47,885 bases of DNA from positions 1-47,885 of the forward strand of contig JAEDFX010000006.1 of the NCBI GenBank assembly GCA_016297805.1, written 5' to 3'. The translations under genes were made by a program, and so were the position numbers. Positions 22,777-31,901 of the stretch are shown here, piece by piece (positions within the stretch are counted from its first letter, which is position 1; each line of letters starts with the position of its first letter). The stretch is from Treponema sp. Its GTDB lineage: Bacteria; Spirochaetota; Spirochaetia; Treponematales; Treponemataceae. The notes under the pieces were generated by a model. That model worked only from the letters and a program-made list of their open reading frames with translations, was not told the DNA's origin and did no database searches.

Positions 22777-23309
22777 CCAATCTCCACAGTCTTAGAACCG
22801 CTGGTAATTTTCCCCTGCAGCTTAATCGGCATAACATTCATCGTTCCAACCGCGGGCGCACCACTTCCACCACTAACAGCAACAACAACAGTTTGAGCAG
22901 GAATTTCCACTTCCACCGTATCATCCACGCGGGCTGCAGCAGAACCACCGCCCTGAATAGTTATCTTTTCACCGTCAAAAGAAATAGGTTTTTCAGTTTC
23001 AATGGAAATTGAACCGTCATTATGCAAATAAATCTTAGAAGTCACATTCCCATTCCCATCACGTCCATAAATAATCTTTTCGCCCGGTTTAGCCCCCTGC
23101 GACTTGGCAAGCACACCAACAGAAGCCATATTTCCAGTCCCTTCAACTTCCATCAAAGCAACAAGATCATCTTTCAAGGGAGGGGCATCTTCACCGCTCG
23201 GCGCAAACTGATCACAAAACTTGTTTTCGCCATAATGAGCTTCAACAGTCTGCACAATCTCTTCATAGTCCCCGGTTTCAGTCTTTACAACAGTAGCAAG
23301 TACACCCAT
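22773..23309 (-). CDS. Baseplate spike/assembly protein (Mu gp45, gpV-like)
   Basis: 178 residues from the ATG at 23309, which overlaps the gp44 stop (TAATG) and has GGGAG upstream; an upstream GTG at 23324 is less likely. The OB-fold start (VVKTETGDYEEIVQTVEAHY), IIYGRDGNGNVTSKIYLHND and the C-terminal beta repeats fit the central spike that pierces the outer membrane. Confidence 0.85.
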   Translation of the reverse strand: MGVLATVVKTETGDYEEIVQTVEAHYGENKFCDQFAPSGEDAPPLKDDLVALMEVEGTGNMASVGVLAKSQGAKPGEKIIYGRDGNGNVTSKIYLHNDGSISIETEKPISFDGEKITIQGGGSAAARVDDTVEVEIPAQTVVVAVSGGSGAPAVGTMNVMPIKLQGKITSGSKTVEIG

Positions 23310-24610
23310 TACTCTTTCTCCCACGGCAACTTTTCAGGAATAGTTCCGTTGATTGAATCCGGCAACATCAATTTAAAAGTCGTCTGCACACCTTCACTGT
23401 CAGACCGCTTTATTTCTATTTCCTGAACTTGAAATTTAGTTTCCCTGTAAATCATTGCACTTGGAGCATAGACAGAAACCGACATACCTTTAGAGAACAA
23501 ATCGCCATCTTTGTCCTCACATCCGTAAACAGTCAATTCATAAGAACAGCAGTTCACAAACATCTGCCCGGCCTTTGCCTTAACCGCCTTTTCAAGCTCC
23601 GTTTTCCCTTTTACATCCTCACACACAAAAGAAGTAGGACGGAAAACACCCTTAGAAGTCAAAAGTTTGTTCTCATAGGTAAACTGCAAGGCTCTCTGAC
23701 CTTTTTCAGTTTTCGTGAACCCAGTCAAATGGGAAAACATTTCCTGCTGCTTGAATGAAACCTTGCAGGAAACAAAAGGACTTTCCCCTTCCTTAAATAC
23801 AACTCTCGTAGACTCTTCAGGAACTTTCCAGAAAACAAGATTTCCGTTCGTATCATTCGTGAAGACAAAATTCCTCTGCTCCGCAAGCTTCTTCAAAAAC
23901 TCAAGAATCTTTGTCCCAATAGAATACTCAACCTTATCAAGTGCCGCCCCGGGATCTTCAGAAAACAAAACCTTAACGCCAAAAGGCGCACAAACATCTT
24001 CAGCAATCTGCTTCAGTGTCATACCGTTGTAACTCGGCGGATATTTAGTCACTGGAATACAACAGTCATTAAGAACACCACAAATCGGATAGCCCTGAAT
24101 ATTAATAGTTCGAGAATCAGGCGAAACCTCTGGAGCAGAAGTCAGAAGTCTGCCCAAAAACAAAAGTTTGCGCTTAAAATAAACTGCACATTCCTTAAAA
24201 GTAAACGGCTGCAAAACCTTACCCAGATTCTCATCATCTTCCCAAGGAGCAGAAAAAGAAAAAGCATCAAGGGAGTCCATGGACATCTTAACAGTATATC
24301 CGGTAAAACCGCCGTACAACTTCCCGTCAATAAAGATAGAAAATTCATCTTCCGCAGCATCTTCAGGATTGATTGACTTTGAAATCAATTCAGGAGTTTT
24401 TTCTACAACTTTTGCAGGCTCTTCAACATCCGCAGGGATTACAAGAACGTCACCAACATAAAGAAGCGGAACACCATCGAAAGAAGTTTTTCTGCCCGTA
24501 AGCTGAGGATTAGCAGCAAGAATTTTTCGCCAGTTCTTATAAGTTCCGTATTCTTTTGTAGACACCTTAACCAGAGTGTCACCCGATTTGACTGTGTAAC
24601 TCCTAGACAT
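23309..24610 (-). CDS. Baseplate hub (Mu gp44/gpD-like) with an N-terminal LysM domain
   Basis: 433 residues from the ATG at 24610 (GAGGTGG site upstream). Residues about 2-60 form a LysM fold (SYTVKSGDTLVKVSTKEYGT, then GDVLVIPAD). The remaining part is the gp44/late-control-D hub (DEFSIFIDGKLYGGFTGYTV, INIQGYPICGVLNDC, LEFLKKLAEQRNFVFTNDTN). In many phages the LysM part is a separate small protein (tail protein X), so this is a fusion. The hub holds the spike and the tube end; the LysM part probably binds peptidoglycan or the tape-measure end. Confidence 0.85.
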   Translation of the reverse strand: MSRSYTVKSGDTLVKVSTKEYGTYKNWRKILAANPQLTGRKTSFDGVPLLYVGDVLVIPADVEEPAKVVEKTPELISKSINPEDAAEDEFSIFIDGKLYGGFTGYTVKMSMDSLDAFSFSAPWEDDENLGKVLQPFTFKECAVYFKRKLLFLGRLLTSAPEVSPDSRTINIQGYPICGVLNDCCIPVTKYPPSYNGMTLKQIAEDVCAPFGVKVLFSEDPGAALDKVEYSIGTKILEFLKKLAEQRNFVFTNDTNGNLVFWKVPEESTRVVFKEGESPFVSCKVSFKQQEMFSHLTGFTKTEKGQRALQFTYENKLLTSKGVFRPTSFVCEDVKGKTELEKAVKAKAGQMFVNCCSYELTVYGCEDKDGDLFSKGMSVSVYAPSAMIYRETKFQVQEIEIKRSDSEGVQTTFKLMLPDSINGTIPEKLPWEKE

Positions 24611-25862
24611 AATAAGCCACCTCACGTCCCATCGGGATTACTTCGATTTCGTTATAATTCAAGTTATTGTCAACAATGAATTCATCAAGTCTATTAAGGT
24701 TGCCGTAAAGTTCATAAACAAGCTCTACAATCTGCCTGTCTTCCCCAAGAATAATTGATTTTCTGCTCGGCAAAGAAAAAGAACTGTCAATAATATGCTG
24801 AATGGAATTAGACACCACATCTCGCATGGAGTCATACCCTTCTCCAGTCTCAACAAAATAATCTTTATCAACATTTTTCTCTTCGTATTCAATTACTTCA
24901 TCATACAGCTCTGCAATGTCTGTAGCAGCCTTTACCGCTTCTTCACGGCTCTTAAAAGAAACACTTGAACTAGAATCAGTAACAGCAACACCACCAGCAA
25001 CAGCAGTCACAAGACTGTTAAGCATAAGACGAGTAGCCGCCCACTGATTTTTTGCATTTGTTAAGTTTGCCGGATTGTTCTTGAAATCTGAAATAATCTC
25101 ACGGATAGCAGAAGCATAAGCCTCAATTTTTTCACCGGCAGTAATCAAAGTAGTAGCCGGAAGCCTGATAAGTTTAACAGTTTGAATTGCTACATCATCA
25201 GCAGCAGTAACAAGACTATCAATTGAATTAAACAATTCAAACTGAATGTTTTCCCATTTTGCAGCAATATTTTTTTCAGCCCTTGCAATCTTCTCAAGAG
25301 AATCTGTTGCAATCCTAAGGCCTTTCTTGAACATATTTGCTGCCCAGATAGCATCCTGAATTCTGTCAGAAACAAAATCTTTCACATATTCCAGGGTTGA
25401 TTTTTTCTCAAAATTTTCAACATCGGATTTTATTTCGTCAACAGAAACAATTTCAGAATTGATTACAGAAACGTCAATTAAAGTTTCTGCAAAAGTGACA
25501 CTAACAGAAGACACATTGATGCCGGAAACAACATCATCAGAATGAGAAATAGAACCAGTAGGAACAACCTTATGCACCCCATACAAAGGATGCACAAGCT
25601 CACCATAACCGCGCTCTTTCAGACCTTCCTCAAATTCATTAGCTTTAATCAGACAGTTAAAACCATAGAATTTACAGGAGAAAGAAAATTTTCTGCCACC
25701 AAGCCCAAGAGGAACAACAAGCGCACCATCCCTATCCGGGAAAGTGAAAGTAGCAGTCTTTAGATCAGTTTCACTGCTTAAATTTGAGTCGTATTCAAAA
25801 TAGAATTTTTTTCCGCTTGGAGAAGTATAACAAGCTTCTCTAAGGTCATAGGTGCTGGCCAT
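24603..25862 (-). CDS. DNA circularisation / tail protein (Mu gpN-like, gp43)
   Basis: 419 residues from the ATG at 25862 (MASTYDLREACYTSPSG). FTFPDRDGALVVPLGLGGRK and GYGELVHPLYGVHKV are typical of the DNA circularisation protein N family, a baseplate hub component. The ATG at 25883 is upstream of the predicted transcription start of promoter copy 2, whose -10 (CATAAT, 25874-25869) lies 6 nt before 25862; a leaderless start at 25862 is therefore preferred. Confidence 0.82.
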   Translation of the reverse strand: MASTYDLREACYTSPSGKKFYFEYDSNLSSETDLKTATFTFPDRDGALVVPLGLGGRKFSFSCKFYGFNCLIKANEFEEGLKERGYGELVHPLYGVHKVVPTGSISHSDDVVSGINVSSVSVTFAETLIDVSVINSEIVSVDEIKSDVENFEKKSTLEYVKDFVSDRIQDAIWAANMFKKGLRIATDSLEKIARAEKNIAAKWENIQFELFNSIDSLVTAADDVAIQTVKLIRLPATTLITAGEKIEAYASAIREIISDFKNNPANLTNAKNQWAATRLMLNSLVTAVAGGVAVTDSSSSVSFKSREEAVKAATDIAELYDEVIEYEEKNVDKDYFVETGEGYDSMRDVVSNSIQHIIDSSFSLPSRKSIILGEDRQIVELVYELYGNLNRLDEFIVDNNLNYNEIEVIPMGREVAYYV

Positions 25863-25868
25863 AATCAT

Positions 25869-25902
25869 ATTATGAACCAGCATTATTTTTTCTGCTATTT
25901 AC
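25869..25902 (-). promoter_or_regulatory. Late promoter, GTAAATAGCA class, copy 2
   Basis: GTAAATAGCA (25902-25893), 18 nt, CATAAT (25874-25869), 6 nt to ATG 25862. It overlaps the end of the tape-measure gene and would restart transcription for the baseplate genes. Confidence 0.72.
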
Positions 25903-28028
25903 TACTTCCAGGAAGCAGAAGAAACACTCTGAACAGTAACATTCGGAGCGTTACCGCTTGCAGTACCCTTAAGACCTTTATCAAGCGTAACAGTAACCTC
26001 TGTTGAAGTATTGTTGTTGTTTTCTGTCACACTATAAGCCGTCCTCTCCCCCTGAGTAACAGGAGCCGTAACATCAGAATTTTCAACCGCACCAAAACCA
26101 GTTAGGGCCTTTGCCCTAAATTCTGCCAAACCATTGGCCTTATCAGCGAAAAAATCTCCTACTCCTGGAATTTTGCTCAACAATTCAAAAATCTTCTGAA
26201 TAGGTGCTAATACTGCACTAAGTATAGTTCCACCAAGAGTCTTTATCCCCGCAATAAATCCCCCTTCAGAAAAAGCCTTTTTAATGTTATCAAAATTGTG
26301 CACAATCTCAACGATCATATTAACAATCGTTCCAACAGGTCCCAATAATGCAGTAAGCAACGGCCTAAACTGAAGGAAAAAAGCTTTTACTTTTTCAAAC
26401 GCATTCAACAATCCATCCCATATAATAGAGGCAATATTTTTTATCCATTCCCAAACTGCAATCATTGCAGCCTTCACTTTATCCCAGTTCTTAACCAGTG
26501 CAATTATCCCCAGTATTAACGCTGCTATTGCTGTAATTATTAACCCAATCGGATTTGCTGCCATAATTACATTCAATGCCGCCTGAGCAATAGACATACC
26601 TTGTGTTGCAGCTTGAACAGCCCTGATCGCAGTAAAAAATGCCATCATCTTTTCAACAACTAGAGAGGCAATAATAGCAACTTTATAAGCTCCCCAGGCA
26701 AGCACAAGCACCCCTATTACATCCCGAATTTTCCATAACGTCTCAACAAATCCAATCAGCCCTTCCACAATCCCCGGAATTGCCTGCATAATCTTAGTCA
26801 AAGCCCCCGCAATTGGAGCAACATCAAAATTCTGAACATAAGTAATGAGATTCTGGAGAGCATCTTTTGCCCCACCCACTTCAAAGGCTTTACCCAAAGA
26901 AATCTGCTTATCCTTCCATGCAGATTTTAATTGCTCAATCATTCCGGCAAAAGACTTCATTTGTGCATTAGCCATAGTTTCAGCAGCACCACCTGCATTA
27001 TATAGTTCATTTTTAAACTTGCTTAATTCATCCGTTCCAGCACTCATAAGAACCTGGAACGAACCAATCGCACGGGCTCCAAAAATATCGGTAAGAAGTT
27101 TTGCTTTCTTTTCATCCGCAACACCATCAAGACTCTTCTCAAATTGCTTCATAATATCAATGAACGGCAACATCTTACCATGAGAATCAAAAACATTAAT
27201 TCCAAGTTCACCTAGCGCATCAGCACCAGCCTTAGCAGGAGCAGAAAGCCTAAGCATAATGTTTCTCAAAGCCGTTCCAGCCTCAGCTCCCTTAATACCA
27301 CTATTAGCAAGCGTTCCAATAGCAGCAGAGAAAGTCTCAATGTCACCACCCAAAGCCGTAAATTGTGGCGCACCACTCTTAACAGCCTCAAACCACATAC
27401 TCATATCAGTATTAGACATATTGGTAGTACGTGCTACAACATCAGCAATTCTATTCATATTAGCACCAATCTGTTCCTGGTCTTCAGAAACAAGATTAAA
27501 AGCACCCATTGCATCTGTTGCCATATCAACAGCAGATGTCAGATCTAATCCAACAGAAGCCGCCAGATTAGTTGTTCCCATCAGCATTCCCATAGCCTGT
27601 TCAGAAGTCAATCCCGCCATTGCCATCTTATCAAGCGCACCAGCCGCATCAGTTGCACTAAACTTAGTAGCAGCCCCTACTTCACGAGCCTTAGTCTGCA
27701 TAAGTTCAAGAGTCTCATTATAAGATTCAGAAGTTACATCCAGATCCTTAAACTTAGTTCCAGCCTTTGTCACAGCATCTTCAAATTCAACATAAGTCTT
27801 AACAGAATCAACAACAGTCTTTCCGGCAAGAGCCACCCCCGCAACGGCAGCAACACCAGCCATTGCCTTCATTGCCCTTCCTGCCGCCTGAATCTGCATT
27901 TCTGTTTTTCTCATATCAGCAGAAACTTTCTTAGCCATAACAGAAGAACTGCCCGCAATGCTTTTCATCGGGTCCGAAAAATTGTCAATCATTTTGAAAA
28001 TCGTTGAAATTTCGTATCTACTTGCCAT
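25902..28028 (-). CDS. Tail tape measure protein
   Basis: 708 residues. The N-terminal half is a TP901/Mu-type core (AAGALDKMAMAGLTSEQAMG, NMSNTDMSMWFEAVKSGAPQ, AEAGTALRNIMLRLSAPAKA). A hydrophobic region lies near 430-520 (IASLVVEKMMAFFTAIRAV, GLIITAIAALILGIIALV), as usual for proteins that insert in the inner membrane during DNA entry. The gene starts 10 nt inside the chaperone frameshift extension. The length suggests a short to medium contractile tail. Confidence 0.93.
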   Translation of the reverse strand: MASRYEISTIFKMIDNFSDPMKSIAGSSSVMAKKVSADMRKTEMQIQAAGRAMKAMAGVAAVAGVALAGKTVVDSVKTYVEFEDAVTKAGTKFKDLDVTSESYNETLELMQTKAREVGAATKFSATDAAGALDKMAMAGLTSEQAMGMLMGTTNLAASVGLDLTSAVDMATDAMGAFNLVSEDQEQIGANMNRIADVVARTTNMSNTDMSMWFEAVKSGAPQFTALGGDIETFSAAIGTLANSGIKGAEAGTALRNIMLRLSAPAKAGADALGELGINVFDSHGKMLPFIDIMKQFEKSLDGVADEKKAKLLTDIFGARAIGSFQVLMSAGTDELSKFKNELYNAGGAAETMANAQMKSFAGMIEQLKSAWKDKQISLGKAFEVGGAKDALQNLITYVQNFDVAPIAGALTKIMQAIPGIVEGLIGFVETLWKIRDVIGVLVLAWGAYKVAIIASLVVEKMMAFFTAIRAVQAATQGMSIAQAALNVIMAANPIGLIITAIAALILGIIALVKNWDKVKAAMIAVWEWIKNIASIIWDGLLNAFEKVKAFFLQFRPLLTALLGPVGTIVNMIVEIVHNFDNIKKAFSEGGFIAGIKTLGGTILSAVLAPIQKIFELLSKIPGVGDFFADKANGLAEFRAKALTGFGAVENSDVTAPVTQGERTAYSVTENNNNTSTEVTVTLDKGLKGTASGNAPNVTVQSVSSASWK

Positions 28029-28250
28029 TTTTCTTCTTGCTCTCCTTAGCCTGTTTCTGAATCTGAATTAAACCGTCAATAAGTGCATCATAAAAAAAAT
28101 GTACCTGAAAGATAGTCAGCTCCCACGGAATAATCGGAATATGATAATCCATGTAAATCTGCCTGATCATAACAGGTACACCTTCAATAGCCGTAACTTT
28201 TTTACGGCAACCGTTACACGCAATTTCGACGGTTATATAGATAAAAAAAG
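28018..28250 (-). CDS. Tail assembly chaperone, -1 frameshift extension
   Basis: The upstream chaperone frame crosses T TTT TTA (28248-28242) in the exact phase for -1 slippage. Slipping continues through FFIYITVEIACNGCRKKV, MDYHIPIIPWELTIFQVHFF and QKQAKESKKKNGK to a stop at 28018. This is the lambda G-GT / Mu gp41-gp42 arrangement; the extension has no start of its own and fills the gap between the chaperone and the tape measure, whose start it overlaps. Confidence 0.85.
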
Positions 28251-28670
28251 CTGTACCACAGCCTTAAAGAATGAATAATCGCGAATATCAAGCTTAGGGA
28301 AAATTCCTACATCAAGTCCTGTCATTCCGCTCATAGCACCATTAAGACGGTGAACATTCTGAGTTTCCTTATAACCATCCATTCCAGAATAAATCTTTCC
28401 AGATGGAATACCAATCTTAACAGTCTTTCCAATCAATCCTTCTGCCTCAGCACAAGATTTGATCGTATATTCCAATGAATTACCATCAACAACACAGCGA
28501 CCATCAACAATCGCCTTAATGATAGGAGCCTTCAAACGTTCAAAGTCAGCCTTTTCTTCTGTGTTCATGCCATCCATATCATATTCAATACCCAGTGCAT
28601 CAGCCCAATTTTCAAAATCTTTATTTGCAACCTCTTTTGAGATTTTTGCCTTTGTTTCAATATTTTCCAT
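28233..28670 (-). CDS. Tail assembly chaperone (gpG-like, Mu gp41 position)
   Basis: 145 residues from the ATG at 28670 (MENIETKAKI; GGAG upstream), ending SFFKAVVQLFLSI. It coats the tape measure during tail assembly. Contents such as FENWADALGIEYDMDGM and GRCVVDGNSLEYTI are helical and beta segments of the chaperone fold. A fraction of ribosomes should shift near the end to produce the longer form. A terminator-like hairpin precedes it, lowering its expression relative to the tube. Confidence 0.8.
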   Translation of the reverse strand: MENIETKAKISKEVANKDFENWADALGIEYDMDGMNTEEKADFERLKAPIIKAIVDGRCVVDGNSLEYTIKSCAEAEGLIGKTVKIGIPSGKIYSGMDGYKETQNVHRLNGAMSGMTGLDVGIFPKLDIRDYSFFKAVVQLFLSI

Positions 28671-28706
28671 CTGTAACTCCATTTTTCAACTTTCTTCTAA
28701 AACAAA

Positions 28707-28755
28707 GGGGCTTTCGCCCCTACAATTGGAGTTACACCATGGCTGGTGCAACTCC
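28707..28755 (-). terminator. Two hairpins after the tail tube gene, one a partial terminator
   Basis: On the minus strand GGGGC-GAAA-GCCCC is followed by TTTGTTTT (28720-28699). Just upstream GGAGTT and AACTCC (28728-28733 and 28750-28755) pair with an inner ACCA/TGGT. Both lie between tube and chaperone genes, a usual place to reduce transcription. Confidence 0.65.
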
Positions 28756-28769
28756 ATTTTTTTCATAAA

Positions 28770-29141
28770 TTAAAGCTCTTCAATGTCGCCTTCAAGGTTA
28801 AGTTCAATTGTTCCCTCGCTTTCATCGCAAGCAAGTTCATCAATAATCTGAACCTCACCAGAAATTACAACACCAGAAACTTTAGTTGCAGTAATTGCAA
28901 TTAAACCATCCCCATCCTGAAGGCTCTGCAAAAACTGTTTGTCCTGCTTCATGTCATCAACAATGACATTCAACCCGGTAATATGCCCTGGATGCCATTC
29001 TTTCTTGTTATGGAAAGAACCGTCACCATGCATAATAGTCTCATTTGTTTTGCCCTTGAGCAAAGTCTCAACTGAATCATCAGCTTTCGTTGCAAAACGG
29101 CGACCACCGATTACAATAGATTCAAAAGCACCTGTTGCCAT
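28770..29141 (-). CDS. Tail tube protein (Mu gpM-like)
   Basis: 123 residues, directly after the sheath gene. Beta-rich: SIVIGGRRFATKADDSVETL, GHITGLNVIVDDMKQDKQFL, VVISGEVQIIDELACDES. This matches the Mu-like tail tube family in length and order. It forms the inner tube through which DNA passes. AGGAGG precedes the start. Confidence 0.82.
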   Translation of the reverse strand: MATGAFESIVIGGRRFATKADDSVETLLKGKTNETIMHGDGSFHNKKEWHPGHITGLNVIVDDMKQDKQFLQSLQDGDGLIAITATKVSGVVISGEVQIIDELACDESEGTIELNLEGDIEEL

Positions 29142-29151
29142 CTTTTACCTC

Positions 29152-30615
29152 CTATTTTCCAACGTAAAAGCCAAAATAAATGTCAGTTGAAGTAACTTCA
29201 ACATTACCAGACAACTTAACAGGGAAAGTAACGTTCAAGCGTTTTGGATTTTCGCTGTCAATTGCAACTTCAAGCCCATTCTTTGTTGTTTCAACATCCT
29301 GAATAATTGCTTTATCAGCAAGAGATTTCGCAAGATTCAGGAACCAAGTCTTAACAGTCTTAGGTTGAATTGCAGTTTTGTTGCTTGTTACAGTTGAATC
29401 TTCAACAAGTGGAGCCCCCTTCAATTCATCTGCTTCCATGATAAGGCGAACATTATAGATAATGTTCTCAAGCTTAATCATGTCACAAACATAACGACGG
29501 CTTGGATAGTTACCTTCACTTGCAGGATGATACATCGTAACAATATCGTTAAGCTCAGCAACATTTCCTGACTTAATGTTTGTTGATGAGCCTTTCTTAA
29601 CAGAAGCGTCACGAGTTCCGTAATTTTCTTGCAATGAATCATCCCCTGCTTCAAGCCCTTCAAGAAGCCCCTTGTAACCCTGTGGAGGGTTATCGTTAGC
29701 AGTTGTCAGAATGTCATTGACCATTGCTTTAGCCGCAACAACATAAGGCAATTCTGGAGAACCAACAGAAACAACAAGAGCGTTGATAAAGTCGTTTTCA
29801 CGAGCATTTGTCAAAGCAGTTCTTGTTGCATAATCATCTGTACAACCCCAGAAACAAAGCAAAGGTTTCTTTTCCAAATCTTCCCAGCGGTTTTTACCAT
29901 AGATCATGACAGTATCAAGTCTGTCTGTATTCTTGTAATCGAAACAAGGAAGAATGGCAGTTTCCCATATTTCCCCGATTTTATCCAAAGCAGGAGTAAC
30001 ATCAGGATCTTTAACCCCATTAGCAAGCTGTGTAACTGTAAATGTAAGACCATTAACAGCACATTCAATTCTTGTCTTAATAAGGTTTCCAACCTCTCCG
30101 GCAGCCTTTGAAGTCAAAGTCAAAGCATCATCGCCATTTGCAGCAGTAACAGGCATTGCAAGAACACCGTCAATTCCGTCTTTGATTTTTGCAAAGATTT
30201 CTGTTTTTGTGTCCCCGCTGGCAATAGCAATAGTTGCTTTCTGACCGCCGATTACAATTTTAGCAGAACCTGCTTCTGTTGCAGTTCCTTCAATTTCGAT
30301 TTTTCCACTTGCCTGAACAGCACCGCTTCCTTCAGCCAAAGGATAAAAAGTTACAGGGAACCCGGCACCTTTTCCAACAAGTGGAAAAAGCTGTAACGCA
30401 GCAAGGTAAAGTGGTGAACCGTAACCATACTTGTCACCAATTTCCGAAGCATTACCCTGGCACTCATACTTTTCCGTAGTATAAGTTACCCCATGATTAC
30501 CAACACCAATAACGGCAAGTCGCTGCTGCAACATCTGCACGTTTCCAGTGTTGAAATTCTTAAACTTCACCGCAACACCAGTTACGCGTGAAATTGCAGA
30601 AGGTGAAACACTCAT
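29152..30615 (-). CDS. Tail sheath protein (Mu gpL-like)
   Basis: 487 residues. GVAVKFKNFNTGNVQMLQQR, PLYLAALQLFPLVGKGAGFP, VMIYGKNRWEDLEKKPLLCF and the C-terminal VKLSGNVEVTSTDIYFGFYV are typical of Mu-like tail sheaths. It makes the contractile outer layer, establishing that the virion is a myovirus. Starts with MSVSPSAISRVTGV after AGGAG. Confidence 0.92.
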   Translation of the reverse strand: MSVSPSAISRVTGVAVKFKNFNTGNVQMLQQRLAVIGVGNHGVTYTTEKYECQGNASEIGDKYGYGSPLYLAALQLFPLVGKGAGFPVTFYPLAEGSGAVQASGKIEIEGTATEAGSAKIVIGGQKATIAIASGDTKTEIFAKIKDGIDGVLAMPVTAANGDDALTLTSKAAGEVGNLIKTRIECAVNGLTFTVTQLANGVKDPDVTPALDKIGEIWETAILPCFDYKNTDRLDTVMIYGKNRWEDLEKKPLLCFWGCTDDYATRTALTNARENDFINALVVSVGSPELPYVVAAKAMVNDILTTANDNPPQGYKGLLEGLEAGDDSLQENYGTRDASVKKGSSTNIKSGNVAELNDIVTMYHPASEGNYPSRRYVCDMIKLENIIYNVRLIMEADELKGAPLVEDSTVTSNKTAIQPKTVKTWFLNLAKSLADKAIIQDVETTKNGLEVAIDSENPKRLNVTFPVKLSGNVEVTSTDIYFGFYVGK

Positions 30616-30617
30616 TA

Positions 30618-31253
30618 TTAAAACTCCTCTTTAATATTTCCAACAACTTGACCGTTTTCGTCGCTGATAACCACAGGAAAAATAGTCAAACCCGGTCCCA
30701 TAGTCTGTGGAGAATTCTGATCATAAGTAATTTCTACAACCAGTCTCACAACAGCAACTTTAACAGCAGAATTTTCCATGCCAGACGGATAACCGCCTGT
30801 CATAGAATTAATTCTTACTTTGCTCACAACTCCGCGCAAAAAAAGATAAGTGTATTGATCACTTTCCAGAATTGCACGAATACATCTTGCAAGCTTCCAC
30901 GCCTTGATTATCGCCGTACGACCAGCAAACTTTCCGCTGGTATTGCCCACTTGATAGCAGTCCAAATTAAGCGAAGCAACACGGTTAGAAGTGTTAACAC
31001 TCGCTCCGCCATCTCGTCTAACATTATCAACAGAAACATTCACAATCGGGAAAAGGTCATTGTCCCCACCCGCCTGCAACGGCTCATCGTTTTCAACCAA
31101 AACCGTTGTCAAATAATCGTCAGCAACAGGATCATCATCAGCAACAGCAAGGTCATACTGATTTCTCATCTCAGAAAAAATAATTGCAGAAATCTGATCA
31201 CGAATTACTTCGATGTTATCAGGAAGATTCAATCTTTCATTTATTTCAGCCAT
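30618..31253 (-). CDS. Head-tail or tail completion protein (gp37-like position)
   Basis: 211 residues just before the sheath gene, where Mu-like phages encode a gp37/tail terminator-type protein. It contains RDGGASVNTSNRVASLNLDC and IIKAWKLARCIRAILESDQY, then VAVVRLVVEITYDQNSPQ, an alpha-beta layout like tail terminators. It overlaps its neighbour by one base. Function is inferred from order. Confidence 0.65.
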   Translation of the reverse strand: MAEINERLNLPDNIEVIRDQISAIIFSEMRNQYDLAVADDDPVADDYLTTVLVENDEPLQAGGDNDLFPIVNVSVDNVRRDGGASVNTSNRVASLNLDCYQVGNTSGKFAGRTAIIKAWKLARCIRAILESDQYTYLFLRGVVSKVRINSMTGGYPSGMENSAVKVAVVRLVVEITYDQNSPQTMGPGLTIFPVVISDENGQVVGNIKEEF

Positions 31254-31618
31254 TATTCTTTCTCCAAATCAAAACTAAGCCAAACCCTGCCAATGCCCAA
31301 AGTCCTGTCAGGCTCACACCTTGTAACAAAAGCATTCCATCGCTTACCGCTCAAGTCCACCCAGCCACAAGCCCATCCCCTGTTCGGTATCATATATTGT
31401 CCAGACTCACTAACCATTGAAGAAAGTCTCCATGTAGCCTGAACCACACGAGTAGAAATCTGATTCCCATCCGTGTCATACCCAAAACCAATATCACCCA
31501 CCCTGCCGAAAACTTTGTGTTCATTTTCTTTAAGGTCAGTGAAAGTGATTTCCACGCCCTCGCCAAAATTTTCCAAAGTCATAGCAAGGTCTTTTTCGGC
31601 AAGAACGCGCAAATTCAT
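31253..31618 (-). CDS. Putative head-tail joining protein, 121 aa
   Basis: Small beta-rich protein (VGDIGFGYDTDGNQISTRVV, RTLGIGRVWLSFDLEKE) between connector-type genes. It overlaps the gene before by 4 nt. Position fits a stopper or joining protein; family not recognised with certainty. Confidence 0.6.
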   Translation of the reverse strand: MNLRVLAEKDLAMTLENFGEGVEITFTDLKENEHKVFGRVGDIGFGYDTDGNQISTRVVQATWRLSSMVSESGQYMIPNRGWACGWVDLSGKRWNAFVTRCEPDRTLGIGRVWLSFDLEKE

Positions 31619-31890
31619 TTATTCCGCCTTTGCAGATTTTGAAGATTTCTTTGAAACAGGTTTTCTTCAGTTTCAGTGTTTTCTTCAACAGCAGGGGCAT
31701 CATCAGCCTCTGTCTTCTTTTCTTCTACAGTTTCTTTTTTGTCAGAAACCTGAAGAATCTTTTTTTCAGAAAGCAATTTTGAAAAATAAACTTTATCCGC
31801 AAAAACACTTTCTGAAATTTCATCACCGGCAGAATAAATATGTCCATTAGCAGTAAAGGCATAGCCTTCAGCAACAACATACTTTTTCAT
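31615..31890 (-). CDS. Gp35-like head protein, 91 aa
   Basis: N-terminal globular part (KKYVVAEGYAFTANGHIYSA, GDEISESVFADKVYFSKLL) followed by a long acidic, Glu/Thr-rich tail. The position right after the capsid gene and the N-terminal pattern resemble small Mu gp35-like proteins. Function unknown; possibly a connector or head accessory. Confidence 0.55.
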   Translation of the reverse strand: MKKYVVAEGYAFTANGHIYSAGDEISESVFADKVYFSKLLSEKKILQVSDKKETVEEKKTEADDAPAVEENTETEENLFQRNLQNLQRRNK

Positions 31891-31901
31891 TTCGCACCGC
31901 C

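Noticed and set aside
30588..31442. Plus-strand open frame of 284 codons opposite connector genes
   Set aside because: Antisense to well-placed structural genes, no ribosome-binding site, low-complexity composition.
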